Shown: piece by piece, positions 45,675-54,128 of the stretch
Position numbering within the stretch: the stretch's first letter is position 1
How the letters are laid out: each line of letters opens with the position of its first letter
From: Rhizobium sp. N324
Lineage (GTDB): Bacteria > Pseudomonadota > Alphaproteobacteria > Rhizobiales > Rhizobiaceae
Reading direction: 5' to 3'
DNA length: 64,000 nt
NCBI RefSeq assembly: GCF_001664485.1
Contig: NZ_CP013630.1
Coordinates: 2,979,001-3,043,000, forward strand
Position numbers and translations under genes: made by a program
Notes under the pieces: generated by a model
What the model was told of the DNA's origin: nothing
The model's input: only the letters and a program-made list of their open reading frames with translations
Database searches by the model: none

Positions 45675-46775
45675 ATGAGCGACGCGCCACACGACACAGC
45701 CAATCGACAGCGCAAGGTTATCCATATCGACATGGATGCATTCTACGCATCCGTCGAGCAACGGGATGATCCCGATCTTCGCGGCAAGCCCGTTGCCGTC
45801 GGCGGCTCGGAGGCACGCGGCGTCGTCGCTGCGGCAAGCTACGAGGCTCGCAAATTTGGTGTTCACTCGGCCATGCCATCAATAACGGCCAAGCGGAAGT
45901 GTCCCGACTTGATCTTCGTCAGACCGCGTTTCGACGTTTACAAAGCCGTCTCCCACCAAATTCGAGAAATCTTTGCCGAGTACACGCCGTTGATTGAACC
46001 TCTCTCGCTCGACGAAGCCTACCTCGACGTTACCGAAAACCTTAAAGGCATGGACATCGCGACCGAGATCGCACTGGAGATACGCGCCAAGATCAAGGCG
46101 GCTACCGGACTGAACGCGTCTGCAGGGATTTCCTACAATAAGTTCCTGGCGAAGATGGCGAGCGACCTCAACAAGCCGAACGGCCAAGCGGTCATCACGC
46201 CGAAAAAAGGCCCGGGCTTTGTGGAGGTCCTGCCCGTCAAGAAATTCCACGGCGTCGGCCCAGCGAAAGCCGAGAAGATGAACCGGCTTGGCATCGAGAC
46301 CGGCGCTGACCTCAAAGCGCGCAGCCTCGAATTCCTGATCGACCATTTCGGAAAGTCAGGCCCCTACTTCCATGGTATCGCACGCGGCATTGACGACCGG
46401 CAGGTTAAACCCAACCGCGTCAGAAAATCCTTTGGCGCGGAAGATACGTTCAAGGTGGACATTCATTCGTTCGATCCGGCCTGGGAAGGCATCCGGCCGT
46501 TGATTGAGAAGGTGTGGACCTATTGCGATGCCAATTAAATCAGCGCCAAAACGGTGACGCTCAAGGTGAAGTACGACAACTTCACTCAGATCACTCGGAG
46601 CAAGACGACTGCGATGCCCTGCGGCTCATACGCCGTTTTGGAGGATGCTGTGAACTCGCTGCTGCGGGCGGTTTTTCCAGTCAGCCGAGGCATCAGACTG
46701 CTCGGCGTGACATTGTCGTCATTGGAACGCAAGGCTGCGGACCGCGAACCGCCGCAGTTGCTACTGTTCACGTAG
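45675..46775 (+). pseudogene. dinB: dinB (DNA polymerase IV) interrupted by an in-frame stop
   Basis: From ATG 45675 the protein shows the Y-family core: IHIDMDAFYASVEQ, PLSLDEAYLDVT (catalytic acids), SAGISYNKFLAKMAS, HhH motifs KFHGVGPAKAEKM and the start of the little finger. At 46536 a TAA follows ..WTYCDAN. The same frame then continues with ISAKTVTLKVKYDNFTQITRS to a natural end at 46775 (PPQLLLFT). A single change of GAA or a double change of GGA would create the stop. The truncated 287-residue product lacks most of the little-finger domain and the clamp-binding C-terminus, so it is probably inactive unless the stop is read through. Confidence 0.88.
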
Positions 46776-46913
46776 CTGTGCTGGCCTTTCCTGTTTCAGG
46801 CGCTTGCTTAGCGACAGCCGATATAGGCTGAGTAGGCCGACGATACGCTAATCTACCCGGCTAAGGCGTCCCCGATTCAGAGCCTCAACATCAGGTCGTA
46901 AGCCATTGAAAAA

Positions 46914-46954
46914 TGATTCGTTTCGAGTCGGAACGAATCACCGTCGCACGACTT
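46914..46954 (+). promoter_or_regulatory. ku promoter: RpoE2-like elements within palindromes
   Basis: GGAAC (46930-46934) and TT (46953-46954) are 18 bases apart, fitting the general-stress sigma pattern GGAAC-N18/19-TT, about 35 bases before the first ku ATG. The GGAAC also forms part of a perfect inverted repeat, GATTCGTT-N9-AACGAATC (46914-46938). A second palindrome, CGAATC-ACT-GATTCG, follows at about 46,962-46,976. Stress control of NHEJ by RpoE2 is known in Sinorhizobium. Confidence 0.55.
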
Positions 46955-46988
46955 TGAGTCGCGAATCACTGATTCGGAGCGTCGCGTC

Positions 46989-47894
46989 ATGGCGTCAGGA
47001 CACCGTGCCCAGTGGAAGGGCTTTCTGAAAGTTGGAGAAGTCAGCTGCGGGGTGGCCCTCTACACGGCTGCCTCCACGGCTGAACGCATCACCTTCAACA
47101 CCGTCAACAAAGCAACGGGCAACCGGGTGAACCGCATTTTCGTCGACGGCGAGACCGAAGAGCCGGTCCCGAAAGAGGAGCAGACCAAGGGTTTCGAGGT
47201 CGACGACGGTCGTTACATCATGATCGATCCAGAAGAGATCGCCGCAGCGATCCCCCAGAGCGACAAGACGCTGGAGATTGAGGCGTTTGTCCCCTGCTCC
47301 GAGATAGACGACGTCTATTTTGACAAGCCTTACTACCTGACCCCGAGCGACCGTGCCGGATCGGACGCGTTCACGCTTCTCCGGGATGGAATGAAAAAAG
47401 CGAAGGTCGCCGCCATTGCGAAAGCAGTCCTGTTCCGGCGAATGCGTACGGTACTCATTCGCCCGCACGGCAACGGGATGATCGCCACGACCCTGCAATA
47501 CAATTACGAGGTACGATCTTCGAAGGCCGCATTCGAGGAGATACCGAAGTTGAAGATCGAAGGTGAGATGCTCGATCTCGCCAAGCACATCATCTCGACG
47601 AAGCTCGGGGAGTTCGATCCGGCCACCTTCGACGACCGTTACGAACAGGCGGTCGCGGAACTCGTGAAAGCCAAGATCGAAGGCAAGTCGCTTCCCAAGC
47701 CGAAAAAGGTACAGGTCTCAAAACCCAATGAGCTTCTTGCGGCCCTTCGCGAAAGCGCGGGCCTTGCAGGCAAATCCTCTGGACAACCGAAACGCACGGC
47801 CGCCAATGCCAACAAGGGCGCTCAACGGCAGCGCGCGACGCGCGGAGCGGCCAAGTCCGCCGCACCAGCCTCCCCGCAGCGTAAAGCTGGATAG
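46989..47894 (+). CDS. ku: Ku-type DNA end-binding protein (first of a tandem pair)
   Basis: A 301-residue bacterial Ku homologue: opening QWKGFLKVGEVSCGVALY, FNTVNKATGNRV, KGFEVDDGRYIMIDPEEIA, YFDKPYYLTPSD and a basic Ala/Lys-rich C-terminal tail (residues ~255-301) that in Ku proteins aids DNA threading and ligase recruitment. Ku binds double-strand ends for non-homologous end joining. It lies 11 bases upstream of a second ku gene, an arrangement like Sinorhizobium ku3-ku4, where the pair act together. No ligD is visible in the window. Confidence 0.95.
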   Translation: MASGHRAQWKGFLKVGEVSCGVALYTAASTAERITFNTVNKATGNRVNRIFVDGETEEPVPKEEQTKGFEVDDGRYIMIDPEEIAAAIPQSDKTLEIEAFVPCSEIDDVYFDKPYYLTPSDRAGSDAFTLLRDGMKKAKVAAIAKAVLFRRMRTVLIRPHGNGMIATTLQYNYEVRSSKAAFEEIPKLKIEGEMLDLAKHIISTKLGEFDPATFDDRYEQAVAELVKAKIEGKSLPKPKKVQVSKPNELLAALRESAGLAGKSSGQPKRTAANANKGAQRQRATRGAAKSAAPASPQRKAG

Positions 47895-47905
47895 GACAGT
47901 GAACA

Positions 47906-48718
47906 ATGGCACCCCGCCCCTACTGGAAAGGCTACCTCAAGCTATCCCTCGTCACCTGCCCGGTGGCGATGTCGCCGGCGACATCGGACTCCGAGAAAGT
48001 TCGCTTCCATACGCTCAATCGCGCTACTGGCAATCGCGTCGTCTCCAGATACATGGACTCCGTCACGGGGAAACCAGTCAAGGACGAAAACGAGGCCAAG
48101 GGCTACGCCCGCGGCGAGAACGACTATGTCATCCTGACGGACGAAGACTTGGACGCTGTGGCGCTCGACACCGTGCGAACGATTGACATCGAAAAGTTCG
48201 TTCCTGCCGAATCCATCGGCTGGACCTATCTGGAGAAAGCCCACTACCTAACGCCTGACGATCCGGTCGGCCATGAGGCCTTCTCCGTGATCCGCGACGC
48301 CATGAAGGCCTCGAAGGTTGTTGGGGTTTCCAGACTGGTCATCGGTCGCCGGGAACGAGCGGTCATTCTCGAGTCCCGCGACGAAGGCATCGTGCTTTGG
48401 ACCCTTCGCTTCGGCGACGAGGTGCGTCCGGAAGAATCCTACTTCGAAGGGATCGACAGCGACTCCGAGAAGGATGCCCTCCCCTTGGTGGAGAAGCTGA
48501 TCAAACAGCGGACGAAACATTGGTCACCGACCATGGTCACCGATCCCATACAGGAAGCCTTACTGGCCCTCATCGAGGAGAAGAAGAAGGCACTGAAACC
48601 GAGGAAGACCACGAAAGGCAAGAAACCTGAAACCGCTCCGGCCTCCAATGTCGTCAACATCATGGATGCCCTTCGCAAGTCCGTCGAGAACGACTTGAAA
48701 TCGCGTAAGGCCGGTTGA
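47906..48718 (+). CDS. ku: Ku-type DNA end-binding protein (second of a tandem pair)
   Basis: A 270-residue Ku homologue (YWKGYLKLSLVTCPVAM, HTLNRATGNRVVSRYMD, KGYARGENDYVILTDEDL, LEKAHYLTPDD). The C-terminal tail is shorter and less basic than in its upstream partner. Divergence between the two suggests a heterodimer and not a recent duplication. The ribosome site is in the short spacer. Confidence 0.95.
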   Translation: MAPRPYWKGYLKLSLVTCPVAMSPATSDSEKVRFHTLNRATGNRVVSRYMDSVTGKPVKDENEAKGYARGENDYVILTDEDLDAVALDTVRTIDIEKFVPAESIGWTYLEKAHYLTPDDPVGHEAFSVIRDAMKASKVVGVSRLVIGRRERAVILESRDEGIVLWTLRFGDEVRPEESYFEGIDSDSEKDALPLVEKLIKQRTKHWSPTMVTDPIQEALLALIEEKKKALKPRKTTKGKKPETAPASNVVNIMDALRKSVENDLKSRKAG

Positions 48719-48727
48719 GCAGGTCTC

Positions 48728-48817
48728 ATGAGCGAAATCGCGAATGCACCGAAGGAAGTCGCAGTCGCCTCCTGGACGCCGACCCATTCAAACCCCATCG
48801 GTCACGGTCCGCCATAG
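48728..48817 (+). CDS. Possible 29-residue small protein
   Basis: ATG 48728 opens ten bases after the second ku stop and encodes MSEIANAPKEVAVASWTPTH... ending at TAG 48815. The spacing suggests co-translation with ku, but there is no recognisable family. It could equally be the start of a gene lost by deletion. Low confidence. Confidence 0.25.
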   Translation: MSEIANAPKEVAVASWTPTHSNPIGHGPP

Positions 48818-48870
48818 TCACGCCACGGGTTGGGACCAACACCGCTTTTATAACAACCGAGTGGCGAAGA

Positions 48871-49482
48871 ATGAGATTGCTGGTTCTCCTTGCTGCGGCC
48901 CTTTTCCTGACAGCGGCGCATGCCCAAGCCCAAGTTTACGCGCCGTATGATGGATACGAGGAATACGACCCCTATGGGTATGATGACCCTTACAGCCGGT
49001 ATCCCCCGCCTCCCTACTACGAGCCAGAACCTGGTTATCGGGAACCGTTGCAAGAACGAAGGGAGCCATCGACGCGAGTTGGAAGGGGAGCCATCGTCAT
49101 CGCCACGCGTGAGCACACCCTTATCTACACGACAGCGAGCGGAGAGCAGTTCGCGTACCCCATTGCCGTCGGTCGCGAAGGCAAACAGTGGTACGGCTCA
49201 ACCCGGGTGGTATCCAAGCGAATGCATCCCGAGTGGCGGCCAACGGCGGGCATGCGGCAGAAGAACCCGAGGCTTCCCGCGGTTGTGAAAGCCGGCCCTG
49301 CCAATCCGCTTGGAACCCGCGCGATTTACCTGGCCGACGGGCTGCTGCGCATACATGGAACCAACGATCCTTCCTCAATCGGAACCAATGCTTCGAGCGG
49401 TTGCTTTCGGATGTACCGCGAGGACGTCGAGGAACTCTACGATATGGTCCGGCCGGGGACCCAAGTGATCGTCCGGCGCTGA
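48871..49482 (+). CDS. L,D-transpeptidase (YkuD family)
   Basis: A 203-residue exported protein. The signal peptide is residues 1-20 (LLVLLAAALFLTAAHAQA), followed by a Tyr/Pro/Glu-rich linker. The YkuD domain carries the catalytic motif HGTNDPSSIGTNASSGCFRM (HGT...SxGCxRM; nucleophile Cys). Such enzymes make 3-3 crosslinks in peptidoglycan or attach proteins to it. ATG 48871 is chosen to begin at the signal peptide. It is a stand-alone gene between the ku pair and small stress genes. Confidence 0.93.
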   Translation: MRLLVLLAAALFLTAAHAQAQVYAPYDGYEEYDPYGYDDPYSRYPPPPYYEPEPGYREPLQERREPSTRVGRGAIVIATREHTLIYTTASGEQFAYPIAVGREGKQWYGSTRVVSKRMHPEWRPTAGMRQKNPRLPAVVKAGPANPLGTRAIYLADGLLRIHGTNDPSSIGTNASSGCFRMYREDVEELYDMVRPGTQVIVRR

Positions 49483-49642
49483 TCCCTTCAAAATGCTAAG
49501 GAGTCTGCTCGTCGCCAACGCCGGTGCTCGTGTTCTGCTGGGGTAACCCGAGGTTCACCATCTCACCAAAGTATGCGTGCAGTGATGCACCGCTCCAGTT
49601 GATTTCAAAGGGATTACGGGCTGGTATGGGACGTGCAAATCT

Positions 49643-49897
49643 ATGGCTCCAGTCATGCAGCGCTACGAGATACAAGCACTCGAAAACGGAATGTGGTCGG
49701 TCGTCGATCATCAGACCGGCAGCCCGCTCGTCGACCGGGAAGGTTCGACCGAAAAATCGAGGCTGGAAGCCCAGGCCTGGGCCGATTTCCGCAACGGCAT
49801 GTTGGTCCCTCCGGCAAAGGAGCGGATGTCCTCGCGGCTCCAAAAGATGCGTCGCGCCTGGCAACTGCTGTCTGGGAAGCGTAACCCATCGGTGTAG
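49643..49897 (+). CDS. Small hypothetical protein
   Basis: An 84-residue protein (YEIQALENGMWSVVDHQTGSP...) whose opening beta-strand pattern with a central Trp is like small rhizobial proteins describing modified repeats, but no family is assigned. The end is basic and helical. ATG 49643 or 49658 is possible. The following 630 bases contain no complete gene, only a decayed kinase fragment and a palindromic motif pair. Confidence 0.5.
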   Translation: MAPVMQRYEIQALENGMWSVVDHQTGSPLVDREGSTEKSRLEAQAWADFRNGMLVPPAKERMSSRLQKMRRAWQLLSGKRNPSV

Positions 49898-49994
49898 TCC
49901 TTGCCATCGGGCATACCCGTCTGAGCGACAGGCTTAATCTTTTGGCCATCTCTGCTGGCCAGAACGCCGACAAACCTAAGCTCACAGGCGACGA

Positions 49995-50190
49995 CGTCAG
50001 CCTGACGTCGACACGGCACTCCTTCTCCGATGGAAGCCTGATCACCTTGCCGTCGAATTGCGCCGCCATAAGCTGAACGAGTTTCGGTTCCCCCGCCGGC
50101 CCCGAGGTCGGGGGACGCCCGAACCGTTGTCGTCCACGGTGAGGAAGAGGTAGTCCGCCTCCGTGACCACGATTCCCGTCCCGTCACTTA
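49995..50190 (-). pseudogene. Decayed histidine-kinase ATPase fragment (copy B)
   Basis: On the minus strand one frame reads GIVVTEADYLFLTVDDNGSGVP. After a frame change the end reads LVQLMAAQFDGKVIRL and ECRVDVRL. DDNGSG fits the DxGxG box of HATPase domains, and the end resembles the final strands of HWE/HisKA_2 kinases. About 100-190 bases are repeated in diverged form at 31,627-31,830. No upstream kinase sequence remains. Confidence 0.4.
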
Positions 50191-50342
50191 GAAGACTTTC
50201 AACCGCCCCGAAACGCAGGGTGCTTCCGGGAAAGGAAGGCTCAGAAGGAGACCGATAACATACACCAACTGCGCCTTCCTTCCGTCGTCCATCAGGGGTT
50301 GGACACCAAACGCTAGGCCAGTTGGTGGGCGCGTGGAAGCCC

Positions 50343-50470
50343 GGACTTAGGTCCCGTGCGCTATCGCACCAAAGAGCGTCTATTGCCGACCCAGTTCATG
50401 ATCACTACGCGCGCCGCAGAGCGTGCCCCTCTCCCCTGCTGACGCCGATCCGTCGCTAGGACCTAAGTCC
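50343..50470. promoter_or_regulatory. Inverted pair of GGACCTAAGTCC motifs upstream of a BON gene
   Basis: GGACTTAGGTCC (50343-50354) and its exact reverse complement GGACCTAAGTCC (50459-50470) face each other 104 bases apart. The second lies 58 bases before the BON gene start. Related copies occur at 51582, 53729 and 54129, each before another gene. Probably a regulator site or promoter element. Confidence 0.5.
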
Positions 50471-50528
50471 CGGCCATGAACCAAATTGACTTCCCGCTGT
50501 TTCTTTCACAGCACGAAGGAGGACTGCC

Positions 50529-50789
50529 ATGAGTTTCGAGCCCGAAAGCCTCGCCCACGATCAGCTTGCGAATGTGCAAGCGGCGGTGTCCATGGAACCG
50601 GAATTGGAAAGCTCGTCGATCTCTGTGAGTATGGTCGGCAGAAGCGTGCTGCTGGAGGGCAATGTGGCGGACTACGGTGATCGGGAGAAAGCGACGGCGA
50701 TCGCCGCGTTGATCGCGGGCCCGGAAAACGTGAGCGACAGAATGCGAGACCGGGATGAGATGGCATCTACCTCGCCTACTCAGGAGTAA
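50529..50789 (+). CDS. Small BON-domain protein
   Basis: An 86-residue protein. One BON-like alpha-beta unit (VQAAVSMEPELESSSISVSM followed by VLLEGNVADYGDREKATAIA and a late GPENVSDRM) covers most of it. There is no signal peptide, unlike OsmY, so it may act in the cytoplasm or bind membranes peripherally. The ribosome site GAAGGAGG is strong. A GGACCTAAGTCC motif precedes it. A paralogue with the same layout lies at 53,787. Confidence 0.8.
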   Translation: MSFEPESLAHDQLANVQAAVSMEPELESSSISVSMVGRSVLLEGNVADYGDREKATAIAALIAGPENVSDRMRDRDEMASTSPTQE

Positions 50790-50829
50790 TCGTCGCCCCT
50801 GTCCGTTTTTCGATCCGATAATGCGGATT

Positions 50830-51033
50830 TCAATGAAGAGTGATCGCTCGCTCCGGCACCGCGATCTCCTCCGCGACGAGGCCATTGAGCGCGACGGCCA
50901 CCTCATCGAGAGACCAGCCAACACTGAGAGCGTGATCAATCATCAGATGAAATTCGGTTCCAAGAGATTCCTTGCAGTCGTGAATACGATCAGACGAGAC
51001 AACAATTTGACGCGCATTTAGGATTCTGGGCAT
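50830..51033 (-). CDS. Small hypothetical protein
   Basis: A 67-residue protein starting at ATG 51033 (MPRILNARQIVVSSDRI). The segment FHLMIDHALSVGWSLDEVAVALNGLV has the pattern of small rhizobial proteins of unknown function with a single amphipathic helical pair. It might be regulatory. No neighbour shares its strand closely. Moderate confidence that it is expressed. Confidence 0.45.
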   Translation of the reverse strand: MPRILNARQIVVSSDRIHDCKESLGTEFHLMIDHALSVGWSLDEVAVALNGLVAEEIAVPERAITLH

Positions 51034-51173
51034 GGCCTTGTCCACTTCTCCGAAGATAACAGGCCTAACATGCCATTGTTCCCAACATGACCTTGGGCAG
51101 GCGATTCTCAGGCTTCGGGATCGACACGAAAGCGCATGCTTCCAACGGTGGCAGAGTACTATCAGCCCTCCGC

Positions 51174-51407
51174 CTATTGTGGCGATGTGTCCGGGTCCAA
51201 AATTCCACGCGCTGCGTCTACGAGCGGCCTCAGTTGATGAAGTTCATGGACGCCCTGCTGGTATAGCTCGATGATGATGGCGGCTACACGTTCGGCTTCG
51301 TCAGAGGGAGACGGGACGTTGTTGGCAGAGCAGAATTCCTCGAGGACTATCTGGCACTTCGATAAGTCTTCCGATGTCAGCGGCTGGTCATGCCGGTGAT
51401 AGCTCAT
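51174..51407 (-). CDS. Small hypothetical helical protein
   Basis: A 77-residue protein from ATG 51407 (MSYHRHDQPLTSEDLSKCQ) with two helices (IVLEEFCSANN; AERVAAIIIELYQQGVHEL). Such short acidic helical proteins are common and unannotated in Rhizobium plasmid and accessory DNA. No function can be assigned. Confidence 0.5.
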   Translation of the reverse strand: MSYHRHDQPLTSEDLSKCQIVLEEFCSANNVPSPSDEAERVAAIIIELYQQGVHELHQLRPLVDAARGILDPDTSPQ

Positions 51408-51581
51408 CGCTCTTTCTCTCATTCTTCACCATCCGTGTCGTGCCCTGAGATGGTTTCGGGTCGGTCGCGGTTCAAGAGCAGCTGGCAGCTGGTGCTCCAA
51501 GCGCAGACCAAGGCCGAGCTATCCTATCAGTGAGCGACCGCGAAAACGGGAATTCCGGCTTCTGACGCCCGGTGGTATCCC

Positions 51582-51592
51582 GGACTTAGGTC
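51582..51592. promoter_or_regulatory. GGACTTAGGTC motif upstream of the SASA gene
   Basis: Another copy of the recurring motif, here in the reverse orientation (CCCGGACTTAGGTCGGGG), 143 bases before the SGNH/SASA gene. The flanking CCCG/CGGG extends the palindrome. Confidence 0.4.
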
Positions 51593-51734
51593 GGGGTGGC
51601 AGCCAGACGATCTCTTTCTTAGGATGTCCGAGCAAGCAGATGTTGCTGAGCTAAAAGTAACCTTCATGGCGTGAGCAGCTTTGACAGGGTCAAACCAGGC
51701 TAAACGTCATCGGATGATCTTTAAAGGTAACGAC

Positions 51735-52673
51735 ATGCGCAAAACAATAGTGTTCGGTCTGGCGGCTTTGATCGCCGTGTACTTTGTCGGCGGCGAGAGC
51801 GCGAGACATGAGATATTTCCTTGGCCGCAACTTTCCGCGCTGAAGAAAACGGTTGGCGGAGAGAAGCCGGCGGCTCCAAGCCGTTACACCTTCGACGACA
51901 AGGAGCGACTCATCGGCGATGAAACAAAATCGGCTGTGCCCTGCCCGGTTCAAACCGATCGAACTGCCGTCCTACTCATTCTAGGCCAATCGAACGCCGC
52001 CAACGACGGTGGGCAACGGTACCGGTCAAATTATGGCGCTCGCGTTGTAAACGCCTTTGACAAGCGGTGCTTCGTCGCGGCGTCGCCACTTCTTGGATCG
52101 ACCGATACCAAGGGAGAGTACTGGACGCGTCTTGGCAACGAACTGATCGCCTCGGGCCAAAATGACAACGTCATCCTCGCACCGCTCGCCTATTCCGGCT
52201 CTGAGGTCGCACGATGGGCGAAAGGCGGTGACCTCAATCCGGTGCTGATCGACACAATGAAGCAGCTTCAGGACTCCGGCCATCGGGTAACGAGCGTCCT
52301 TTGGGTACAAGGAGAGAAGGACCTTGTTTTGGGCACCACCACGGAGGCCTATCAGGAGCGGTTCATGTCGATGGTCGATACATTGCGCCAGCACGGCGTC
52401 GAGGCACCCGTTTACATTTCGATCGCATCGAAGTGCCTCGAACCGAGCAACGGCGGCTTCAAGGAGCATATTCCAGACAACGTGATCGTACGGGCGCAAA
52501 TGGCCCTGGCGAAAAGCGGCCACGGCATCCGAGAGGGCGTGGATTCTGACGCGCTGCTCGATGGAGACGACCGCTACGACGATTGCCACATCGGGGGCTC
52601 AGGCGCTGAGAAAGTCTCGCTGGCCTGGCTGGACCTTCTGAGCGGCGACCGCCGCCTGGAAAGCTCGCGATAG
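51735..52673 (+). CDS. Membrane-anchored SGNH hydrolase with SASA-like domain
   Basis: About 312 residues from ATG 51735. The N-terminal hydrophobic stretch (IVFGLAALIAVYFVGG) is a signal or anchor. The hydrolase blocks are LILGQSNAAN (block I with GQSN serine), an SGSEVARWAKGGD segment, VLWVQGEKD (block III) and DDCHIGGSG (catalytic D-x-x-H). This is the layout of sialate O-acetylesterase-like (SASA) carbohydrate esterases. It is probably periplasmic, acting on acetylated polysaccharide. The gene stands alone. Confidence 0.85.
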   Translation: MRKTIVFGLAALIAVYFVGGESARHEIFPWPQLSALKKTVGGEKPAAPSRYTFDDKERLIGDETKSAVPCPVQTDRTAVLLILGQSNAANDGGQRYRSNYGARVVNAFDKRCFVAASPLLGSTDTKGEYWTRLGNELIASGQNDNVILAPLAYSGSEVARWAKGGDLNPVLIDTMKQLQDSGHRVTSVLWVQGEKDLVLGTTTEAYQERFMSMVDTLRQHGVEAPVYISIASKCLEPSNGGFKEHIPDNVIVRAQMALAKSGHGIREGVDSDALLDGDDRYDDCHIGGSGAEKVSLAWLDLLSGDRRLESSR

Positions 52674-52742
52674 TCTTGTCGGCGATTTCATTCTTTTGGT
52701 CCGTGCGAAATCTTCCTGAATTACCGGGGGCCCGAAACAGAA

Positions 52743-52768
52743 AGATGCCCCGCAGAACGGAGCATCTT
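52743..52768. terminator. Hairpin between convergent genes
   Basis: AGATGCCCCG...CGGAGCATCT forms a stem of 6-7 bp with additional inner pairs, lying between the esterase and the convergent SRAP gene. There is no strong T run, so its terminator activity is uncertain. Confidence 0.35.
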
Positions 52769-52874
52769 GTATCAGGCTGATGCCGCCTTATTAGCGATGC
52801 GGCACCGAGGGGGCGGATTAAGTAGCAGGATGACACAGTTCAAAAAATCGTCAATTTACCTGAACTCAGTAATC

Positions 52875-53591
52875 CTACTGCGGAACCTGGTCGGCGCTCA
52901 GATCAACGGGGCTTATGACCTCCGGCCCTACGTTTCTGACGGTCAATATGCGACGGGTAATGGGCCACATCGTCATCGCGTCGTCATCGAAGGGCCTCAT
53001 CAGGCCGCGTGGGTCTGGGTCTGCTGACAGCCAACGCTGGTAATCCTCGGGACGAAGCACGACCGGCATCCGATCATGGATTGTCGCCATCATCTCATTC
53101 GCGGGACAGGTGACGACAGCGAAGCTACGGATGTCGATGCCGACCGGGTGACGCCATACTTCCCAGATGCCTGCCAGCGCAAACATCGACCGGTCCCTCA
53201 TGGCGATCGCGTAAGGCTGCTTCTTGGCCGACCCGGTAATGTCCAGCCACTCGAAGAAGCCGCTAATCGGGATCAGGCAGCGGCGCGATCGGTAAGCGTC
53301 CCGGAATAACTCATTCGAAGCTATGTCCTCACGGCGCGCGTGGACGGGCGGCTGACGATGCGGCCGATCCATCCAAGACGGAACAAGGCCCCAGCAAGCG
53401 ACGGCAATGGAAGGCTTAGGACGATCGCGCTGGCGTTCCGCGTCTTGAGTGATGATATGGTACACCTCGGTGGGGGCACCGTTGTATCTGGGGAGGCGGC
53501 CGCCCAAATCGTCGACGTTGCCCCGCTCAGCGAAGCTAAAACTTTCGGCCAGCTCCTTAAATGAATGATTGATGTAGATGCGGCGGCACAT
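52875..53591 (-). CDS. SRAP-family (HMCES/YedK) abasic-site DNA-binding protein, second paralogue
   Basis: A 238-residue protein beginning MCRRIYINH (Cys2 nucleophile), with RYNGAPTE (catalytic Asn region), ACWGLVPSW, ARREDIASNELFRDAYRSRRC, CLIPISGFFEWLD (catalytic Glu) and TIHDRMPVVL (catalytic His). All SRAP active-site elements are present and closer to the canonical YedK than in the copy at 33,705. It protects abasic sites in single-stranded DNA. Two divergent SRAP genes in one window fit the damage-tolerance theme of the region. Confidence 0.94.
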   Translation of the reverse strand: MCRRIYINHSFKELAESFSFAERGNVDDLGGRLPRYNGAPTEVYHIITQDAERQRDRPKPSIAVACWGLVPSWMDRPHRQPPVHARREDIASNELFRDAYRSRRCLIPISGFFEWLDITGSAKKQPYAIAMRDRSMFALAGIWEVWRHPVGIDIRSFAVVTCPANEMMATIHDRMPVVLRPEDYQRWLSADPDPRGLMRPFDDDAMTMWPITRRILTVRNVGPEVISPVDLSADQVPQ

Positions 53592-53728
53592 GCGAAAATC
53601 TCATACATATTCCTGAGCGGCCGATATGGGCGGTCAGAGCATCACGTCAATACATAGCGGTCTTGAGCATTTTCCGATCTCCCTGCGTCATTCAGGCAGT
53701 CGTAACAAACTATCGTCTCCCGATTGGG

Positions 53729-53739
53729 GGACCTAAGTC
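53729..53739. promoter_or_regulatory. GGACCTAAGTC motif upstream of the second BON gene
   Basis: GGGGGACCTAAGTCGGGC is the forward copy of the recurring motif, 47 bases before the second BON gene, a similar placement and orientation to that before the first BON gene (50459). Confidence 0.5.
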
Positions 53740-53786
53740 GGGCTGGCGACCTCAGGGCTCGCTACACATATTGTTTTTGAGGCAAT

Positions 53787-54095
53787 ATGAGGTCCATGGG
53801 AGGGGCAGGACGGAACGGGAACAAGAAAATGAAGTTTGGCCCCAACAATCATGGGGAGCACTGTCCAGAAGGCCACAGCACGGCGGCGACCATCGCGACC
53901 ATCTCGGCAGCTCTTGCCGCCGATCCGGACGTTGACAGCAGCGCCGTCGAAATCAGAATGCTCGGTCCGGTCGTTCTGCTCGAAGGCTACATAACAAAGG
54001 CCTCAGATCGCGACAAAATCATCTCGCTCGCAGCATCCATCGTCGGCTGGGACAACGTCCAAGACCGGATGCTGAGCCGCATTCCGCCACAGTAG
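53787..54095 (+). CDS. Small BON-domain protein
   Basis: Up to 102 residues; ATG codons at 53787, 53796 and 53829 are possible and no ribosome site decides between them. The BON-like unit (ATIATISAALAADPDVDSS ... VVLLEGYITKASDRDKIIS ... GWDNVQDRML) matches the layout of the protein at 50,529. The N-terminus (FGPNNHGEHCPEGH) carries His/Cys residues. No signal peptide. The paired motif upstream suggests co-regulation of both BON genes. Confidence 0.78.
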   Translation: MRSMGGAGRNGNKKMKFGPNNHGEHCPEGHSTAATIATISAALAADPDVDSSAVEIRMLGPVVLLEGYITKASDRDKIISLAASIVGWDNVQDRMLSRIPPQ

Positions 54096-54128
54096 TGGAT
54101 GTCAGTTGGCGGCACCCAATTTGATTTA

